Source: an uncultured Clostridia bacterium
GTDB lineage: Bacteria; Bacillota; Clostridia; Christensenellales; UBA1242
Reading direction: 5' to 3'
NCBI GenBank assembly: GCA_947589615.1
Contig: CANQBU010000002.1
Location: 1-29,826 of the forward strand
DNA: 29,826 bases
A program made the position numbers and the translations under genes. Shown here in pieces: positions 1 to 8,573 of this stretch. Under the pieces are notes generated by a model. That model saw only the letters and a list, made by a program, of their open reading frames with translations. It was not told the origin of the DNA and did not search any database. The first letter of the stretch is position 1. Each line of letters begins with the position of its first letter.

Positions 1-324
1 GAAGCAGAGGGGTATGCCGATGAAATAAAAGAAAAGGTCACCGCTCCTCAAAATCAAAACCCATACGAGATCGCGTGGGCAAATGTCCTTTTAAAACACC
101 TTAAAAGTGAGGACAAATTAAGCGATCCCATTTTAAGTCAATATTTTTTAAATGACGAAAACATTAGAAATAAAATCTTAGAGGAATATCTTAAAAATCT
201 TAGCGATTCAAAACCGCCAATCATTATTTCTTCACAAAGCGGTGAAAGGTTGTCGGGATATTCTCCTGACAGCCCTAAAACGCTTGACGATGCAAAGCAG
301 ATTGTAAATAAGATGTTTAGTTAA
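1..324 (+). CDS. Phage protein, C-terminal part (possible scaffold)
   Basis: The reading frame is open from base 1 to a TAA at 322-324, giving the last 107 residues of a protein that starts outside the window. The fragment is charged and helical in character (many K, E, D, L), with a Ser/Pro-rich stretch near the end (SPDSPKTLDDA) before the final VNKMFS. I do not recognise a domain. It lies directly upstream of the major capsid gene. In short-tailed P22-like phages and many relatives that place is held by the scaffold or a minor head protein, so a scaffold is the likeliest role, but this rests on position only. Confidence 0.6.
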   Translation, partial: EAEGYADEIKEKVTAPQNQNPYEIAWANVLLKHLKSEDKLSDPILSQYFLNDENIRNKILEEYLKNLSDSKPPIIISSQSGERLSGYSPDSPKTLDDAKQIVNKMFS

Positions 325-371
325 TGTTTTCATGGAGAAAATTGACGAATTTTAAAAATTATGGAGGGAAA

Positions 372-1547
372 ATGGTAACTTTACAAACCGCCGAAAGTGC
401 TTTGAAAAATGTTTATCTTGGCGTTGTTGCAAATCAACTTAACACTAAGGCAAATCCACTTTTGGCAAAAATCAAACAATCAACAAAAGATGTCTGGGGG
501 AAAGAGGTTCGAAAACTTGCTCCTTTTGGCATTAACGGTGGAGTTGGCGCCGGAACAGAAGATGCTGGGCTTCCAATTTCATCTGGAAATGGTTATGTTC
601 AATTTGTTGCAGATCTCAAAAACTTATATGGAAGAATTGAATTAACCGACAAAGCAATTAGAGCATCAGCAAGCAATGTTGGTGCGTTCGTAAACCTTCT
701 TGCCGATGAAATGGAAGGACTTGTTAAGGCAAGCGCTTTCAATTTGGGAAGAATGCTTTACGGCGATGGCAGTGGCGTTCTTGCTACTGTTGTATCAGAA
801 GAAGGCAAAGTTGTAACTTGCGATAAGGTCAACAATATTATTGAAGGCATGCTTATTGATGTTTACACCGATGCCACTAAAAAGACTACTGCACCTATAA
901 AGGTTGAGTATGTTGACAGAACAAACAAAACTTTCAAATTCTCTGGCACGGCTACAATCACCGAAGGTGACAAGTTATATGTTCAAGGCTCAAAAGATTT
1001 GGAAATAAGCGGACTTGGAAAAATCTTTGGTGAAAGTGACACAATTTATGGAGTTTCAAAAACCGAATTTCCATGGCTAAAACCTTATGTTTCTACTACT
1101 TCGAGTGAAATTTCCGATATTTTAATCCAACAAGCAGTAGATTTTCTAGATATGAATAATGTCAGTCAAATCAACTTCATTGCTTGCTCAAGTGTCGTTA
1201 GAAGAGCATATCAAGAATATCTTGGGGCTTACAGAAGAAATATTGATATAGTTGAACTTGACGGAGGATTTAAAACAATTTCTCATAACGGAATTCCTGT
1301 TGTTGCCGATAGATTCGTAGATGATGATACGATGTATTTATTAAATACAAATGACTTCACTCTTCATCAATTATGCGACTGGCAATGGCTAGAGGGTGAA
1401 GATGGAAGAATTTTGAAACAAAATCAAGGTTATCCAACTTATAGTGCAACTCTTGTAAAATATGCCGAACTTATTTGCGATAAGCCATGCGGACAGGCAA
1501 AAATTTCAGGAATTAAAGCCACTGTAACAAATCCTTTTGCAGCATAG
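372..1547 (+). CDS. Phage major capsid protein
   Basis: The 391-residue product looks like the major capsid protein that builds the phage head. Its N-terminal half (TAESALKNVYLGVVANQL, then KEVRKLAPFGINGG, later DEMEGLVKASAFNLGRML and YGDGSG) resembles a capsid family common in prophages of Clostridia. The length is normal for an HK97-fold coat protein. I place the start at ATG 372 because GGAGGG lies 4 bases upstream. The longer frame from 324 would add 16 residues without a ribosome site and would begin inside the previous stop codon. The genes downstream are closely packed, as expected for a late structural operon. Family assignment is from memory of homologues; no search was run. Confidence 0.85.
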   Translation: MVTLQTAESALKNVYLGVVANQLNTKANPLLAKIKQSTKDVWGKEVRKLAPFGINGGVGAGTEDAGLPISSGNGYVQFVADLKNLYGRIELTDKAIRASASNVGAFVNLLADEMEGLVKASAFNLGRMLYGDGSGVLATVVSEEGKVVTCDKVNNIIEGMLIDVYTDATKKTTAPIKVEYVDRTNKTFKFSGTATITEGDKLYVQGSKDLEISGLGKIFGESDTIYGVSKTEFPWLKPYVSTTSSEISDILIQQAVDFLDMNNVSQINFIACSSVVRRAYQEYLGAYRRNIDIVELDGGFKTISHNGIPVVADRFVDDDTMYLLNTNDFTLHQLCDWQWLEGEDGRILKQNQGYPTYSATLVKYAELICDKPCGQAKISGIKATVTNPFAA

Positions 1548-1555
1548 GAGTATTT

Positions 1556-1858
1556 ATGCGAAAAATAGAAAATGATTGTTATTTTGTATGTCAAAGATTG
1601 AAGGAAATAGACCCTAGTTATGAGGTTTTTTATAAAAATGGTCACTACGAAGTCCATTCTTTTGAGCAGGTAAAAAATAGTTATTGCTTTACAATTCCCT
1701 TTCAGGAATTAGATAGCCGAACTATCGATTATGCATTAAAGACGAGAAGTAGCAATCGTGACCAAATTATCGCAGAAATTGAAAAAAATAACCAACTTTT
1801 ATATGAAAAAAACATAAAAGACCAAGTAAATATGTTAAAGGAGGGCTTATGCTTGTAA
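1556..1858 (+). CDS. Hypothetical phage head protein, 100 aa
   Basis: This 100-residue protein follows the capsid gene after 8 bases and has an AGGAG site overlapping the capsid stop codon. It overlaps the next gene by 10 bases. I do not recognise a conserved domain. The N-terminal half is mixed beta-like (YFVCQRLKEIDPSYEVFYKNGHYEVHS is about residues 9-35) and the C-terminal third is a charged helix. Small genes of this kind often sit between the coat and connector genes of Clostridia phages, so a structural or assembly role is likely but unproven. Confidence 0.75.
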   Translation: MRKIENDCYFVCQRLKEIDPSYEVFYKNGHYEVHSFEQVKNSYCFTIPFQELDSRTIDYALKTRSSNRDQIIAEIEKNNQLLYEKNIKDQVNMLKEGLCL

Positions 1859-2400
1859 AAGATATTATTTTAAAAGCCTGCGTTTTTACGGCAAATGATG
1901 AACTTGCAAACTTGGTTAAAGAAAGTGGCGAGCTTGACGAGGAGATGCAAAATCTCCTCGATAAGTTTGTCAATTGCTTCAATCTTGTTCGAAATGAAAT
2001 AGCATGCGAGTATGAACCTTTGCTTAAAGAGGAAGTCATAGAAACACAAAATGGAAAAGTTTTATTTTCTTCACTTAAGGAGCGCGTTGTTGATGTTGTA
2101 TCTGTGAAAGATATGAATGACTTTAGCCTCGTATTTAAAAATTTTGATGAATATATTGAGGTGAATTGTCCGAAAGTCAAAATTTATTACAATGCTTATC
2201 CAAAAGTGCTTACATTGGAAGATGAGTTTAATTCAACTTTGCCAGAGCGTGTTTATGCTTACGGCACGGCAAGAGAATACTATTTTGTAGAATCATTATA
2301 TGAAGATGCTTCCATTTGGGACGAGCGATTTAAAAACAGTTTGCAAAATCTTATCAGGAAAAAATCGCAAACAATTATGCCCGCGGGGAGGTGGGTATAA
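1849..2400 (+). CDS. Putative phage head-tail adaptor (gp4/gp6-like)
   Basis: The 183-residue product has a helical first third, a central beta-rich part and a helical end, which fits head-tail connector proteins that dock onto the portal. There is no motif that proves it. The case is positional: it comes after the coat gene and just before a large nozzle-like protein, and it is close in length to the adaptor gp4 of phage P22. The start ATG at 1849 has AGGAGGG 4 bases upstream. The stop TAA overlaps the next ATG by one base (TAATG), so the two genes are probably translationally coupled. Confidence 0.65.
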   Translation: MLVKDIILKACVFTANDELANLVKESGELDEEMQNLLDKFVNCFNLVRNEIACEYEPLLKEEVIETQNGKVLFSSLKERVVDVVSVKDMNDFSLVFKNFDEYIEVNCPKVKIYYNAYPKVLTLEDEFNSTLPERVYAYGTAREYYFVESLYEDASIWDERFKNSLQNLIRKKSQTIMPAGRWV

Positions 2401-3884
2401 TGTATTATCAAAAAAATCTTACCATTAAAAAAAGTAAAGAAAAAGATTTTGAATATGACCTTTTTGCAAACTCACAAAATTTTGAGGACGACACAAACAC
2501 CCTTAAAATTGGCGAGCCACACATTGTTTATAACTTTATTTCACAAGATGGGACATTGAAGTCGGGCTATGGATTTAAAGATATTGCCATGCCCACAAAT
2601 GAAACAGATCTCGATGATGAAGTAGTTATTAAATTGAGGGGAAATGAGGTTAAAAAAATTTGGAAACTCAAGTGGTATGATAAAAATGAAGACAAAAATA
2701 AATATTATTTGTTTTATTACAATGATGAGCCAAAAGTGTGCTTTGACAATATATTCAATACGCGATTGGCATCATTCGTGATAAATACCACGTTTACGCA
2801 AACTCCCTATGTCACATATTATCGATATAATTCACAAGATGCAATGCTATTGTCGGGGGAAGGGGGCAATTTAACAATATTAACCGCCGGCGATACTAAA
2901 ACAAATGAAAATGCACCGCGAATTATATCGTGTTGCAGACAGTATGGGAAATTATTTGCAATTACTGCCCAAGCGAGAGGGACTCTTGTTTACAATGAAG
3001 ACCCCGATATTTTGAATTGGTCAGATGAGAAAACCAAAGACCTTGATTTTAGCGATGAAAGAGGGGACTTAAATAGAATAATTTCCTTTAATGACTATCT
3101 TTTCATTTTCAGAGATTTTGGAATTACAAAGATATCCATTTACGGAAGCGATGAAGAGTTTGAAATCAACCATATCTATCAGTCGGACAGTTATATTTAC
3201 CCAAACAGCATTGCTCAGTCGGGAGAAAACATATATTTTCTTGAAGGCAATAAAATAAAAGTTTTCAATGGCTCAAGCGTAAAAGATGTTAAAATCGATT
3301 GCCTGAGTGTTCTTGACGGTTGTGATAACCGCTTTGCATATGGTGAATGCTTTTGTGGGAAATACTACCTCGCTTGTCGGGGCAATTTTAAAGAAGGCAA
3401 AGTGGGGTGTGAGAATAATGAAGAAGGTTACAAAAATAATCTTTTAATTGTTTTTGATTTGGCGTCAAACCATCTCGATATTGTCCGAGGAGTTGATATA
3501 AACGAGTTGCTTGCCTTAAATAATAGGTTCAAGTCCAAACTTATCGCATGCTTTAACAATGAATATAAGAATAGGATAGGCGAGCTTACGCAAGATGGCA
3601 TGGTTTTTGGCGCGAAACTTAATTCCTATTGGGAAAGCGGCGTCACTGATTTTAATGAGCATGGTAAATTAAAGCGAATTAAGTCGTTTTTAATTAAAAG
3701 TGTGCAAGATTGTAAAATCACTTTGTCTAGCGAGAGGTCAAGCAAAACTTTTTCTGTTAAGGGAAAACATAGCATTCAAAAAATAAAGGCAAATGTGTTA
3801 GGAAATCAATTTGTTGTAAAAATTGAAGGTGGAAATAACGAATATATAAGCAATTTTGTGTTGAAAGTGAGTTGTGGCGAATGA
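2400..3884 (+). CDS. Putative phage tail nozzle / stabilisation protein (P22 gp10-like)
   Basis: This 494-residue, beta-rich protein contains recurring blade-like stretches such as YGKLFAITAQARGTLVYN, FNDYLFIFRDFGITKISIYG and ENIYFLEGNKIKVFNG. That pattern suggests a beta-propeller, as in the nozzle proteins of short-tailed phages (P22 gp10, T7 gp12). Its length is near that of gp10 and it follows an adaptor-like gene in the P22 order. I prefer ATG 2400, which overlaps the previous stop (TAATG) and has GGAGG at 2387-2391; a GTG at 2391 would sit on the ribosome site. If the assignment is right, the phage was a podovirus. It could instead be another tail or baseplate protein. Confidence 0.6.
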   Translation: MYYQKNLTIKKSKEKDFEYDLFANSQNFEDDTNTLKIGEPHIVYNFISQDGTLKSGYGFKDIAMPTNETDLDDEVVIKLRGNEVKKIWKLKWYDKNEDKNKYYLFYYNDEPKVCFDNIFNTRLASFVINTTFTQTPYVTYYRYNSQDAMLLSGEGGNLTILTAGDTKTNENAPRIISCCRQYGKLFAITAQARGTLVYNEDPDILNWSDEKTKDLDFSDERGDLNRIISFNDYLFIFRDFGITKISIYGSDEEFEINHIYQSDSYIYPNSIAQSGENIYFLEGNKIKVFNGSSVKDVKIDCLSVLDGCDNRFAYGECFCGKYYLACRGNFKEGKVGCENNEEGYKNNLLIVFDLASNHLDIVRGVDINELLALNNRFKSKLIACFNNEYKNRIGELTQDGMVFGAKLNSYWESGVTDFNEHGKLKRIKSFLIKSVQDCKITLSSERSSKTFSVKGKHSIQKIKANVLGNQFVVKIEGGNNEYISNFVLKVSCGE

Positions 3885-3988
3885 AGATCGTTTTAAGAAA
3901 TCATATTGACTTAAATAAGGAAGAGGAAAAGTTTATAAGTAAATATTTTACTTGTAAAATGCTTCAAAAATTCAATAAAAGGAGTTAA
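3881..3988 (+). CDS. Small phage ORF, 35 aa
   Basis: An ATG overlaps the stop of the nozzle-like gene in the form ATGA and opens 35 codons ending in TAA at 3986-3988, only 2 bases before the next gene. The peptide is very basic (Lys/Arg rich) with a central acidic run NKEEEKF. There is no strong ribosome site, so translation would depend on coupling to the upstream gene. I do not recognise it. The tight fit between two genes argues for a real small gene, but it could be chance. Confidence 0.45.
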   Translation: MKIVLRNHIDLNKEEEKFISKYFTCKMLQKFNKRS

Positions 3989-3990
3989 AT

Positions 3991-4221
3991 ATGGATTTCT
4001 GGTCGGAATTTGTAAAAATTATTGTCAGCAATGGAATTTTTGCGATTCTCTTTGTATTCTTGCTTTTTTACCAACTTAAAGACAGCCAAAAACGTGAGCA
4101 AGCATATCGAAAAACGATTGATGAACTTGCCGAGCATTTGGTTGTAATCGAAGAAGTGAAAGAGGAAGTAGAAGAATTAAAAAATTACCTCGAAAGGAGA
4201 GATGATGAAGAAGAAAATTAA
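3991..4221 (+). CDS. Phage holin, BhlA/UviB-like
   Basis: The 76-residue product has one N-terminal hydrophobic segment (about residues 13-28, NGIFAILFVFLLFY) followed by a charged coiled-coil-like tail ending in an acidic cluster. This layout, with FAILFVFLLFYQLKDSQKREQ at the membrane exit, matches the BhlA/UviB-like holin family of Bacillota phages and bacteriocin loci. Holins make lesions in the membrane at the end of the lytic cycle. AAAGGAG lies just before the ATG. The gene overlaps the next holin-like gene by 17 bases counted from ATG 4205, so the two are probably made together. Confidence 0.8.
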   Translation: MDFWSEFVKIIVSNGIFAILFVFLLFYQLKDSQKREQAYRKTIDELAEHLVVIEEVKEEVEELKNYLERRDDEEEN

Positions 4222-4477
4222 ATCTTTCGGTTTCTGGACCGCCCTTGCCGGAGCATTGACTATTCTAGTCGAGGCACTCGGAAAATGTTTCGGTTTCAGC
4301 GTAGAAGAGGGACTTGTAAGCGAAATTGTCCTAGCTGTTGCGGGAGTTTTAGTCGTCTTTGGTGTAGTTTGTATGCCAAGCAAAGAAGATGAAAAACAGG
4401 AAAAGCAAGATGCTGAAGAAAAAAATCTTGCCCAAAAAGATATGCCCGCGGATCATGAAGAGGACGATAAAGATTAA
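4205..4477 (+). CDS. Second holin-like membrane protein
   Basis: The 90-residue product has two hydrophobic segments (about residues 9-27, containing FGFWTALAGALTILVEALG, and 38-56, containing VSEIVLAVAGVLVVFGVVC) and a strongly acidic, charged tail ending DEEDDKD-like. This is the shape of a class II phage holin, and it follows a BhlA-like holin in the late operon. I chose the second of two adjacent ATGs (4205 rather than 4202) because AGGAG at 4195-4199 is then 5 bases away. It is the last phage gene before a strong terminator. No endolysin follows it in this window. Confidence 0.7.
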   Translation: MKKKIKSFGFWTALAGALTILVEALGKCFGFSVEEGLVSEIVLAVAGVLVVFGVVCMPSKEDEKQEKQDAEEKNLAQKDMPADHEEDDKD

Positions 4478-4507
4478 GTTTTCCTAAAAACTGACAATAA
4501 AAAAGAG

Positions 4508-4536
4508 GATGCTCCCAAAATGGGAGCATCTTTTTT
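4508..4536. terminator. Strong bidirectional terminator at the end of the phage operon
   Basis: A perfect 10-bp stem (GATGCTCCCA pairing with TGGGAGCATC) with an AAA loop is followed by six T on the plus strand and preceded by A-rich sequence that gives a T-run on the minus strand. It can stop the phage late operon and also the convergent lipoprotein gene, whose stop codon begins at its edge. Confidence 0.9.
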
Positions 4537-6556
4537 AATGAATTTGGCTAGAGAAAACGGCTGTTATAATTCCTGTATAGAAATTATAATTTTTTGTCAG
4601 ATTGTTTTTGTCTTTTATTGCTTTGTATACAATTTCAACATAGTCACATTTACCATCAACCATTTCTTCGTTGAATCTTCCGCTAATGTAAGTTTGATTT
4701 TCTTCCAAGCCTTCATCTGCGGTTGGCTCTAAAAGCTTGTAATATTTTCGGACATCGGTTGTTCCTAAGAGAAGGAGAGGATTCTTTGTGGTAAATGGCG
4801 CTATCAAGTAATTTCTGTCGGCAAGGTCAGTTGGCAGAAGCGAAGTGTCATATTTGCCAAGTTTAATATAATCATTATAGAGAAGACCATCTGCGGCAAG
4901 TTCACTGTTCTTGTCGAACCCGCTTAGTTCCAAAAGCCCATGATTTGCGGGAACATTACTGTATTTACCGTCTTCCATGTGAGGGCCAGTTCCAAAAACA
5001 AAACTTCCATCATAAACACGTGTTTGGTCGGAGGCGAGTTTGTAAAGTTTTTTTGTTTGTCTGCTGTAGTAATTTAACTCTACTTTTATATCAATGTATT
5101 TTTCTGTGTTGAATCCTTCGTCAGGATCTGTTCCGTCGAGGTCGGCGTCATATTTGATTGCAATTGTAAGACCTTGTAAATATCTTTCACTTCTTGGCAT
5201 AAGAACTACTGATTGATATTCAAGAGGGCGAATGGTGTTTGAACTTGGTGCGGCAGGGTTGTATTTAGGGAAGAATTTATCTGAAGTTGCAAAGAATTTT
5301 GCCCCAGCATACTCGATGACTTCAGATGCTAAGAATCTGTTTTCAACCGTCAAATCACCGCCGCCTTCTGTTCCAATGCTTGCATATTTACATACATACT
5401 TGACAATTTCATCTACGGCCTTATCATAAGAACGGCCTAAATCGTATGAGCTTACATTTGCATCTTCTGCTGGCTGATAACCAATTAAACTGCCATCGCC
5501 ATTTAAAATTTCATACATTTTATCGTAATAGGTAAAAGTATCGTTAGTTATATTTGAGCCGATACCAATCACATTTACTTTTATCCAGTTTGCTATCTTA
5601 TTTATCTGATTTGTTGAAAGCCCGACAAAAGCACCTGCTTTTTTAAACAAATCTTTACGCTCCTGTAACTTTTGATCTACGTCAGTATTATTTATTTCTA
5701 TTGTATAAGGGTCACTGCCGTTACCTCTTGTATTGACAATTACCACTTCAGGTTCAAGGTCAAGTGCGTAACTGTAAATTACATATTCAAGCGTCTTTAC
5801 AAAGTCTGAATAATGCTCGGTGTCGGTGGCGTTAAGAGTTTCGCTGAGATAAATTTTATTATATTGATTTTTAGTGTAACCTTCATAATTTTTCAAAATA
5901 TTAAAATCTTTGGAATAAAGGTGATTGTTGACTTGGACGCCTGTATTGTATGAATAAACAAATGATGGATATGTAGAATTATCATATTGAAAACTCCATT
6001 TCCAAGAAGTATTTAAATCTGCTCCGACAATTTCATATCCTTCAAAGTCTTCAGCAGTTACAATTTCATCATTTTTTATTTGCCCAATGACATTTCCTTT
6101 CGTGTCGACTTTATATCTTATGCTATCGTAAAGATATGGAATGTTGTTATAATCGAATGTTAAAGTTCTTGTGTCTTGCTCGCCTTCAGAGAAATTTTTG
6201 TCGTTCCATCCTGTAGAGGGAGCATTTTGAATTTTAAAAATATCTTTTATTGTGCCATAAGTTTCCTCAGGAATACCATAAATATGATATAAATAGTTTA
6301 GTATTTGAAATGCATAAACTCCATAATAATCATTTTTTTGTCCGGGTTCTGCACCTGAGCCTACATCATAGTCGTAACTAAGTGGGCGATATAAGACTTT
6401 TACTCCATAAAGGTCAGCCATTTCTGCACTATGTCCACTAAGGGGGCTTCCTTCCTCCTCTTCACCAGGTTCGGCGTCACCGCAAGAGATAAAAACAAAT
6501 GAAAAACAACATATCATGATAAAACAAAAAATTCTTAATAAAATGCTCTTTTTCAT
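4535..6556 (-). CDS. Large lipoprotein of unknown function, 673 aa
   Basis: The N-terminus is a lipoprotein signal: MKKS, a hydrophobic core at about residues 5-22 and a lipobox FISC with cysteine near residue 25, followed by an acidic stretch (EPGEEEEG). The mature protein should therefore be anchored on the outer face of the membrane. The rest is rich in Tyr, Asn and Asp, and I recognise no catalytic motif or named domain. A strong site (GGGAGGAGG) precedes the ATG and a consensus-like promoter lies upstream. The gene points toward the phage operon and shares its terminator. It may be a host surface lipoprotein next to the prophage end, but a phage-borne extra gene cannot be excluded. Confidence 0.85.
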   Translation of the reverse strand: MKKSILLRIFCFIMICCFSFVFISCGDAEPGEEEEGSPLSGHSAEMADLYGVKVLYRPLSYDYDVGSGAEPGQKNDYYGVYAFQILNYLYHIYGIPEETYGTIKDIFKIQNAPSTGWNDKNFSEGEQDTRTLTFDYNNIPYLYDSIRYKVDTKGNVIGQIKNDEIVTAEDFEGYEIVGADLNTSWKWSFQYDNSTYPSFVYSYNTGVQVNNHLYSKDFNILKNYEGYTKNQYNKIYLSETLNATDTEHYSDFVKTLEYVIYSYALDLEPEVVIVNTRGNGSDPYTIEINNTDVDQKLQERKDLFKKAGAFVGLSTNQINKIANWIKVNVIGIGSNITNDTFTYYDKMYEILNGDGSLIGYQPAEDANVSSYDLGRSYDKAVDEIVKYVCKYASIGTEGGGDLTVENRFLASEVIEYAGAKFFATSDKFFPKYNPAAPSSNTIRPLEYQSVVLMPRSERYLQGLTIAIKYDADLDGTDPDEGFNTEKYIDIKVELNYYSRQTKKLYKLASDQTRVYDGSFVFGTGPHMEDGKYSNVPANHGLLELSGFDKNSELAADGLLYNDYIKLGKYDTSLLPTDLADRNYLIAPFTTKNPLLLLGTTDVRKYYKLLEPTADEGLEENQTYISGRFNEEMVDGKCDYVEIVYKAIKDKNNLTKNYNFYTGIITAVFSSQIH

Positions 6557-6581
6557 ATTCCTCCTCCCTTTAATATATAAT

Positions 6582-6610
6582 ATTGTAACCTATTTTTATT
6601 TAAAAATCAA
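6582..6610 (-). promoter_or_regulatory. Sigma-70 type promoter of the 673-aa lipoprotein gene
   Basis: On the minus strand, TTGATT (6605-6610) and TACAAT (6582-6587) are separated by 17 bp. Transcription would start about 20 bp before the ATG, leaving a short leader that holds the GGGAGGAGG ribosome site. Confidence 0.7.
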
Positions 6611-6680
6611 CTTTTTTATTATTTAAAAATTATTTTTATTAAAATTTATATTTTCACTATCTATAATATATCAAGTTATA

Positions 6681-6712
6681 AAAAAAAGACGACACTTTAT
6701 GTCGTCCTTTTT
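6681..6712 (-). terminator. Terminator of the 562-aa lipoprotein gene
   Basis: Stem GACGACA (6688-6694) pairs with TGTCGTC (6700-6706) around a 5-base loop, and a run of seven T follows on the minus strand. It begins just 4 bases after the stop codon of the 562-aa gene and isolates it from the 673-aa gene downstream. Confidence 0.85.
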
Positions 6713-6715
6713 TAG

Positions 6716-8404
6716 TTAAAATAATAATTCATCTCCGAAATCTTCGATATTGTATTTGCCTGTATCTTCATGATATAACGAGAAAGAAGTTTTGGCGACT
6801 TGATTTGCCTGTGCATCTATTGTGTATTCGCCGAAATCATATGATGATTTATCATTTGTTTTATAATAGCCAGAGTTTACATTGTTAATTAAACCGTTTA
6901 CATCATCCCTTACTTCAATTGACATCTGCTTTATGCCATTGTTTGAAACTTGTAATATTAATGCGGTTTTAGTATTCCCGAGCTCGCTTAATCCTGGTTG
7001 CACTGAAGAAATATAATAAGTTGCATTTTCTTCATTTAGTCCTTCTGCTGTGAAAACTGCTTCTGCTAAACCAGGATAGTTCGTTTTAGCGTCTTCGTCA
7101 TAGTTAAAATTAATTTCATAATTATAAGTTGAACCATTAATTGCTTTTTGCAATTCACTTACAATATTTTTATCTGTAAGGTCTTTAATATTTAATGGCG
7201 AATTTAAGTTGACGGATGTTACAAAGAAAATACGGTTATCATATTTTCCATAATAATTTATTTTAGAAATAGCGCCATTTGCATCTTCTTGTAAATTCCA
7301 TTTTGTTTCTGATAATTTGCTTGCATCGAATTTGCTGCCGTCCATTTCATTAGGCAATACCTTTTCCACAATATGGTCATACGCACCTTGAAGGCCTTGA
7401 TTTAATTCAGTTGGGTATTTTGTTACTAAGTCTTGAACGCTTTCAATCTTTTTATCGGTGCTAGGATCTACAGGACCAGGATTTTCTTTTTGAAATTCTG
7501 CCTTATATTCAGATGTGAATATATTTTCGCCTTGGAGAGTGTAGGATTTTGTTTCGTTAGAGCCAGCCGCAGCAAATATAATCTCCTTGAACTTATTATC
7601 GTCGTTAAGTTTTTCAATCAACTGTGCATCATCTAAATCTTGGGCAAGCAAATCAATAGAGCTTGTATTGATTTTATTGTCTTTTACAGAGAGGACGTTG
7701 TAAGTATAAACTGTATTTCCAAATGAATTTTTTGTGGTTGTATTGCCCAAGAATGTTCTTGCGTTTGCATCAACTTTGCTGGACATTTTTCCTATTCTAT
7801 AGTAAAGAGCGTCTTTAAGATCCGACCTATTTACATCTTCTTTTGCATCAAATTCAAAACTTAAAGTGTTTTGAATAACTGGAATAACATCGTTTTGTTC
7901 TACATCTTCATTTAGAATATCGTCAAATTTAATAGGTGCACTGAGTCTAACATTGACGACATCAAATTTGCGAGCAGTATCTCCTGTTTTGTGAATATAC
8001 GCATAAGAAATACGGTCAAGTGAATAATCATCAGATGAGTTAAAGTTTATGGTTTCAGATAAGACGTCACCTTTGCCCTCTGTGATTTCAGGTTTTACAA
8101 ATTCATTAAAGAATTCAACTCCTTCTTCTTTGTAACTTGTAAGAAATTCATCGAAGTCTACATTTTTAAAAGCTGGGTCTTCAGGCAGTGGATTAACCAC
8201 TGGTGGATTAGGATCAACAGGTGTAGGAGGTGTAGGTTCTGGACCTGGATTAACTTGTTGTCCACATCCAGCGAATCCAAAAACGGCTCCTGCAACTACG
8301 CCAAGGGCAACTGCACCTACAGCGATATGTTTTAAAGCTTTTTTAAACCAAAGTCTTACCATAGAAGGCTGTTTAATTTTTCCATCATATTCATTATTTT
8401 TCAT
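6716..8404 (-). CDS. Lipoprotein with duplicated domain, 562 aa
   Basis: The N-terminus has a long charged lead, then a hydrophobic segment (about residues 27-46) ending in a lipobox-like GFAGC, so the protein is probably an outer-surface lipoprotein. A Pro-rich linker (PGPEPTPPTPVDPNPPVV) follows. The body seems to contain two copies of one domain, at about residues 75-200 and 320-450. They share a LSET segment, then a beta stretch ending in VNVRLSAPIKFDDIL in copy 1 and VNLNSPLNIKDL in copy 2, then FEFDAKED versus INFNYDED. A shorter Pro-rich linker separates them (ENPGPVDPST). I know no function for this domain. AAGGGGGAA lies before the ATG. The gene has its own promoter and terminator and is divergent from comEC. 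Confidence 0.85.
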   Translation of the reverse strand: MKNNEYDGKIKQPSMVRLWFKKALKHIAVGAVALGVVAGAVFGFAGCGQQVNPGPEPTPPTPVDPNPPVVNPLPEDPAFKNVDFDEFLTSYKEEGVEFFNEFVKPEITEGKGDVLSETINFNSSDDYSLDRISYAYIHKTGDTARKFDVVNVRLSAPIKFDDILNEDVEQNDVIPVIQNTLSFEFDAKEDVNRSDLKDALYYRIGKMSSKVDANARTFLGNTTTKNSFGNTVYTYNVLSVKDNKINTSSIDLLAQDLDDAQLIEKLNDDNKFKEIIFAAAGSNETKSYTLQGENIFTSEYKAEFQKENPGPVDPSTDKKIESVQDLVTKYPTELNQGLQGAYDHIVEKVLPNEMDGSKFDASKLSETKWNLQEDANGAISKINYYGKYDNRIFFVTSVNLNSPLNIKDLTDKNIVSELQKAINGSTYNYEINFNYDEDAKTNYPGLAEAVFTAEGLNEENATYYISSVQPGLSELGNTKTALILQVSNNGIKQMSIEVRDDVNGLINNVNSGYYKTNDKSSYDFGEYTIDAQANQVAKTSFSLYHEDTGKYNIEDFGDELLF

Positions 8405-8439
8405 AAATTCCCCCTTAAATATTTGGATAACTTATGAAT

Positions 8440-8468
8440 ATTATAGCATATAGATAATCAAAAATCAA
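8440..8468 (-). promoter_or_regulatory. Sigma-70 type promoter of the 562-aa lipoprotein gene
   Basis: On the minus strand TTGATT (8463-8468) and TATAAT (8440-8445) are 17 bp apart, with the -10 about 35 bp from the start codon. The -35 begins with the same TTGATTTTT as the promoter of the other lipoprotein gene. Confidence 0.8.
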
Positions 8469-8535
8469 CCCCTAATTTCAAAAAATTTTGGTAAAGGTTA
8501 AAAGAGACAAAATCTTAAAAGAAATTAGAAAATGA

Positions 8536-8564
8536 TAGACAAAAAGTGTCAAATAATGTAAAAT
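8536..8564 (+). promoter_or_regulatory. Likely promoter of comEC-holA
   Basis: TAGACA (8536-8541) and TAAAAT (8559-8564) are separated by 17 bp. The comEC start codon at 8574 is only 9 bp after the -10, so the transcript would have almost no leader. Confidence 0.5.
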
Positions 8565-8573
8565 TATGTTGTA

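Noticed and set aside
324..371. N-terminal extension of the capsid gene from ATG 324
   Set aside because: There is no ribosome site at 324, while GGAGGG precedes ATG 372 and the product from 372 looks like a full capsid protein.
1767..2180. 137-codon minus-strand frame inside the adaptor-like phage gene
   Set aside because: Serine-rich low-quality translation opposite a well-placed phage gene; no start signals.
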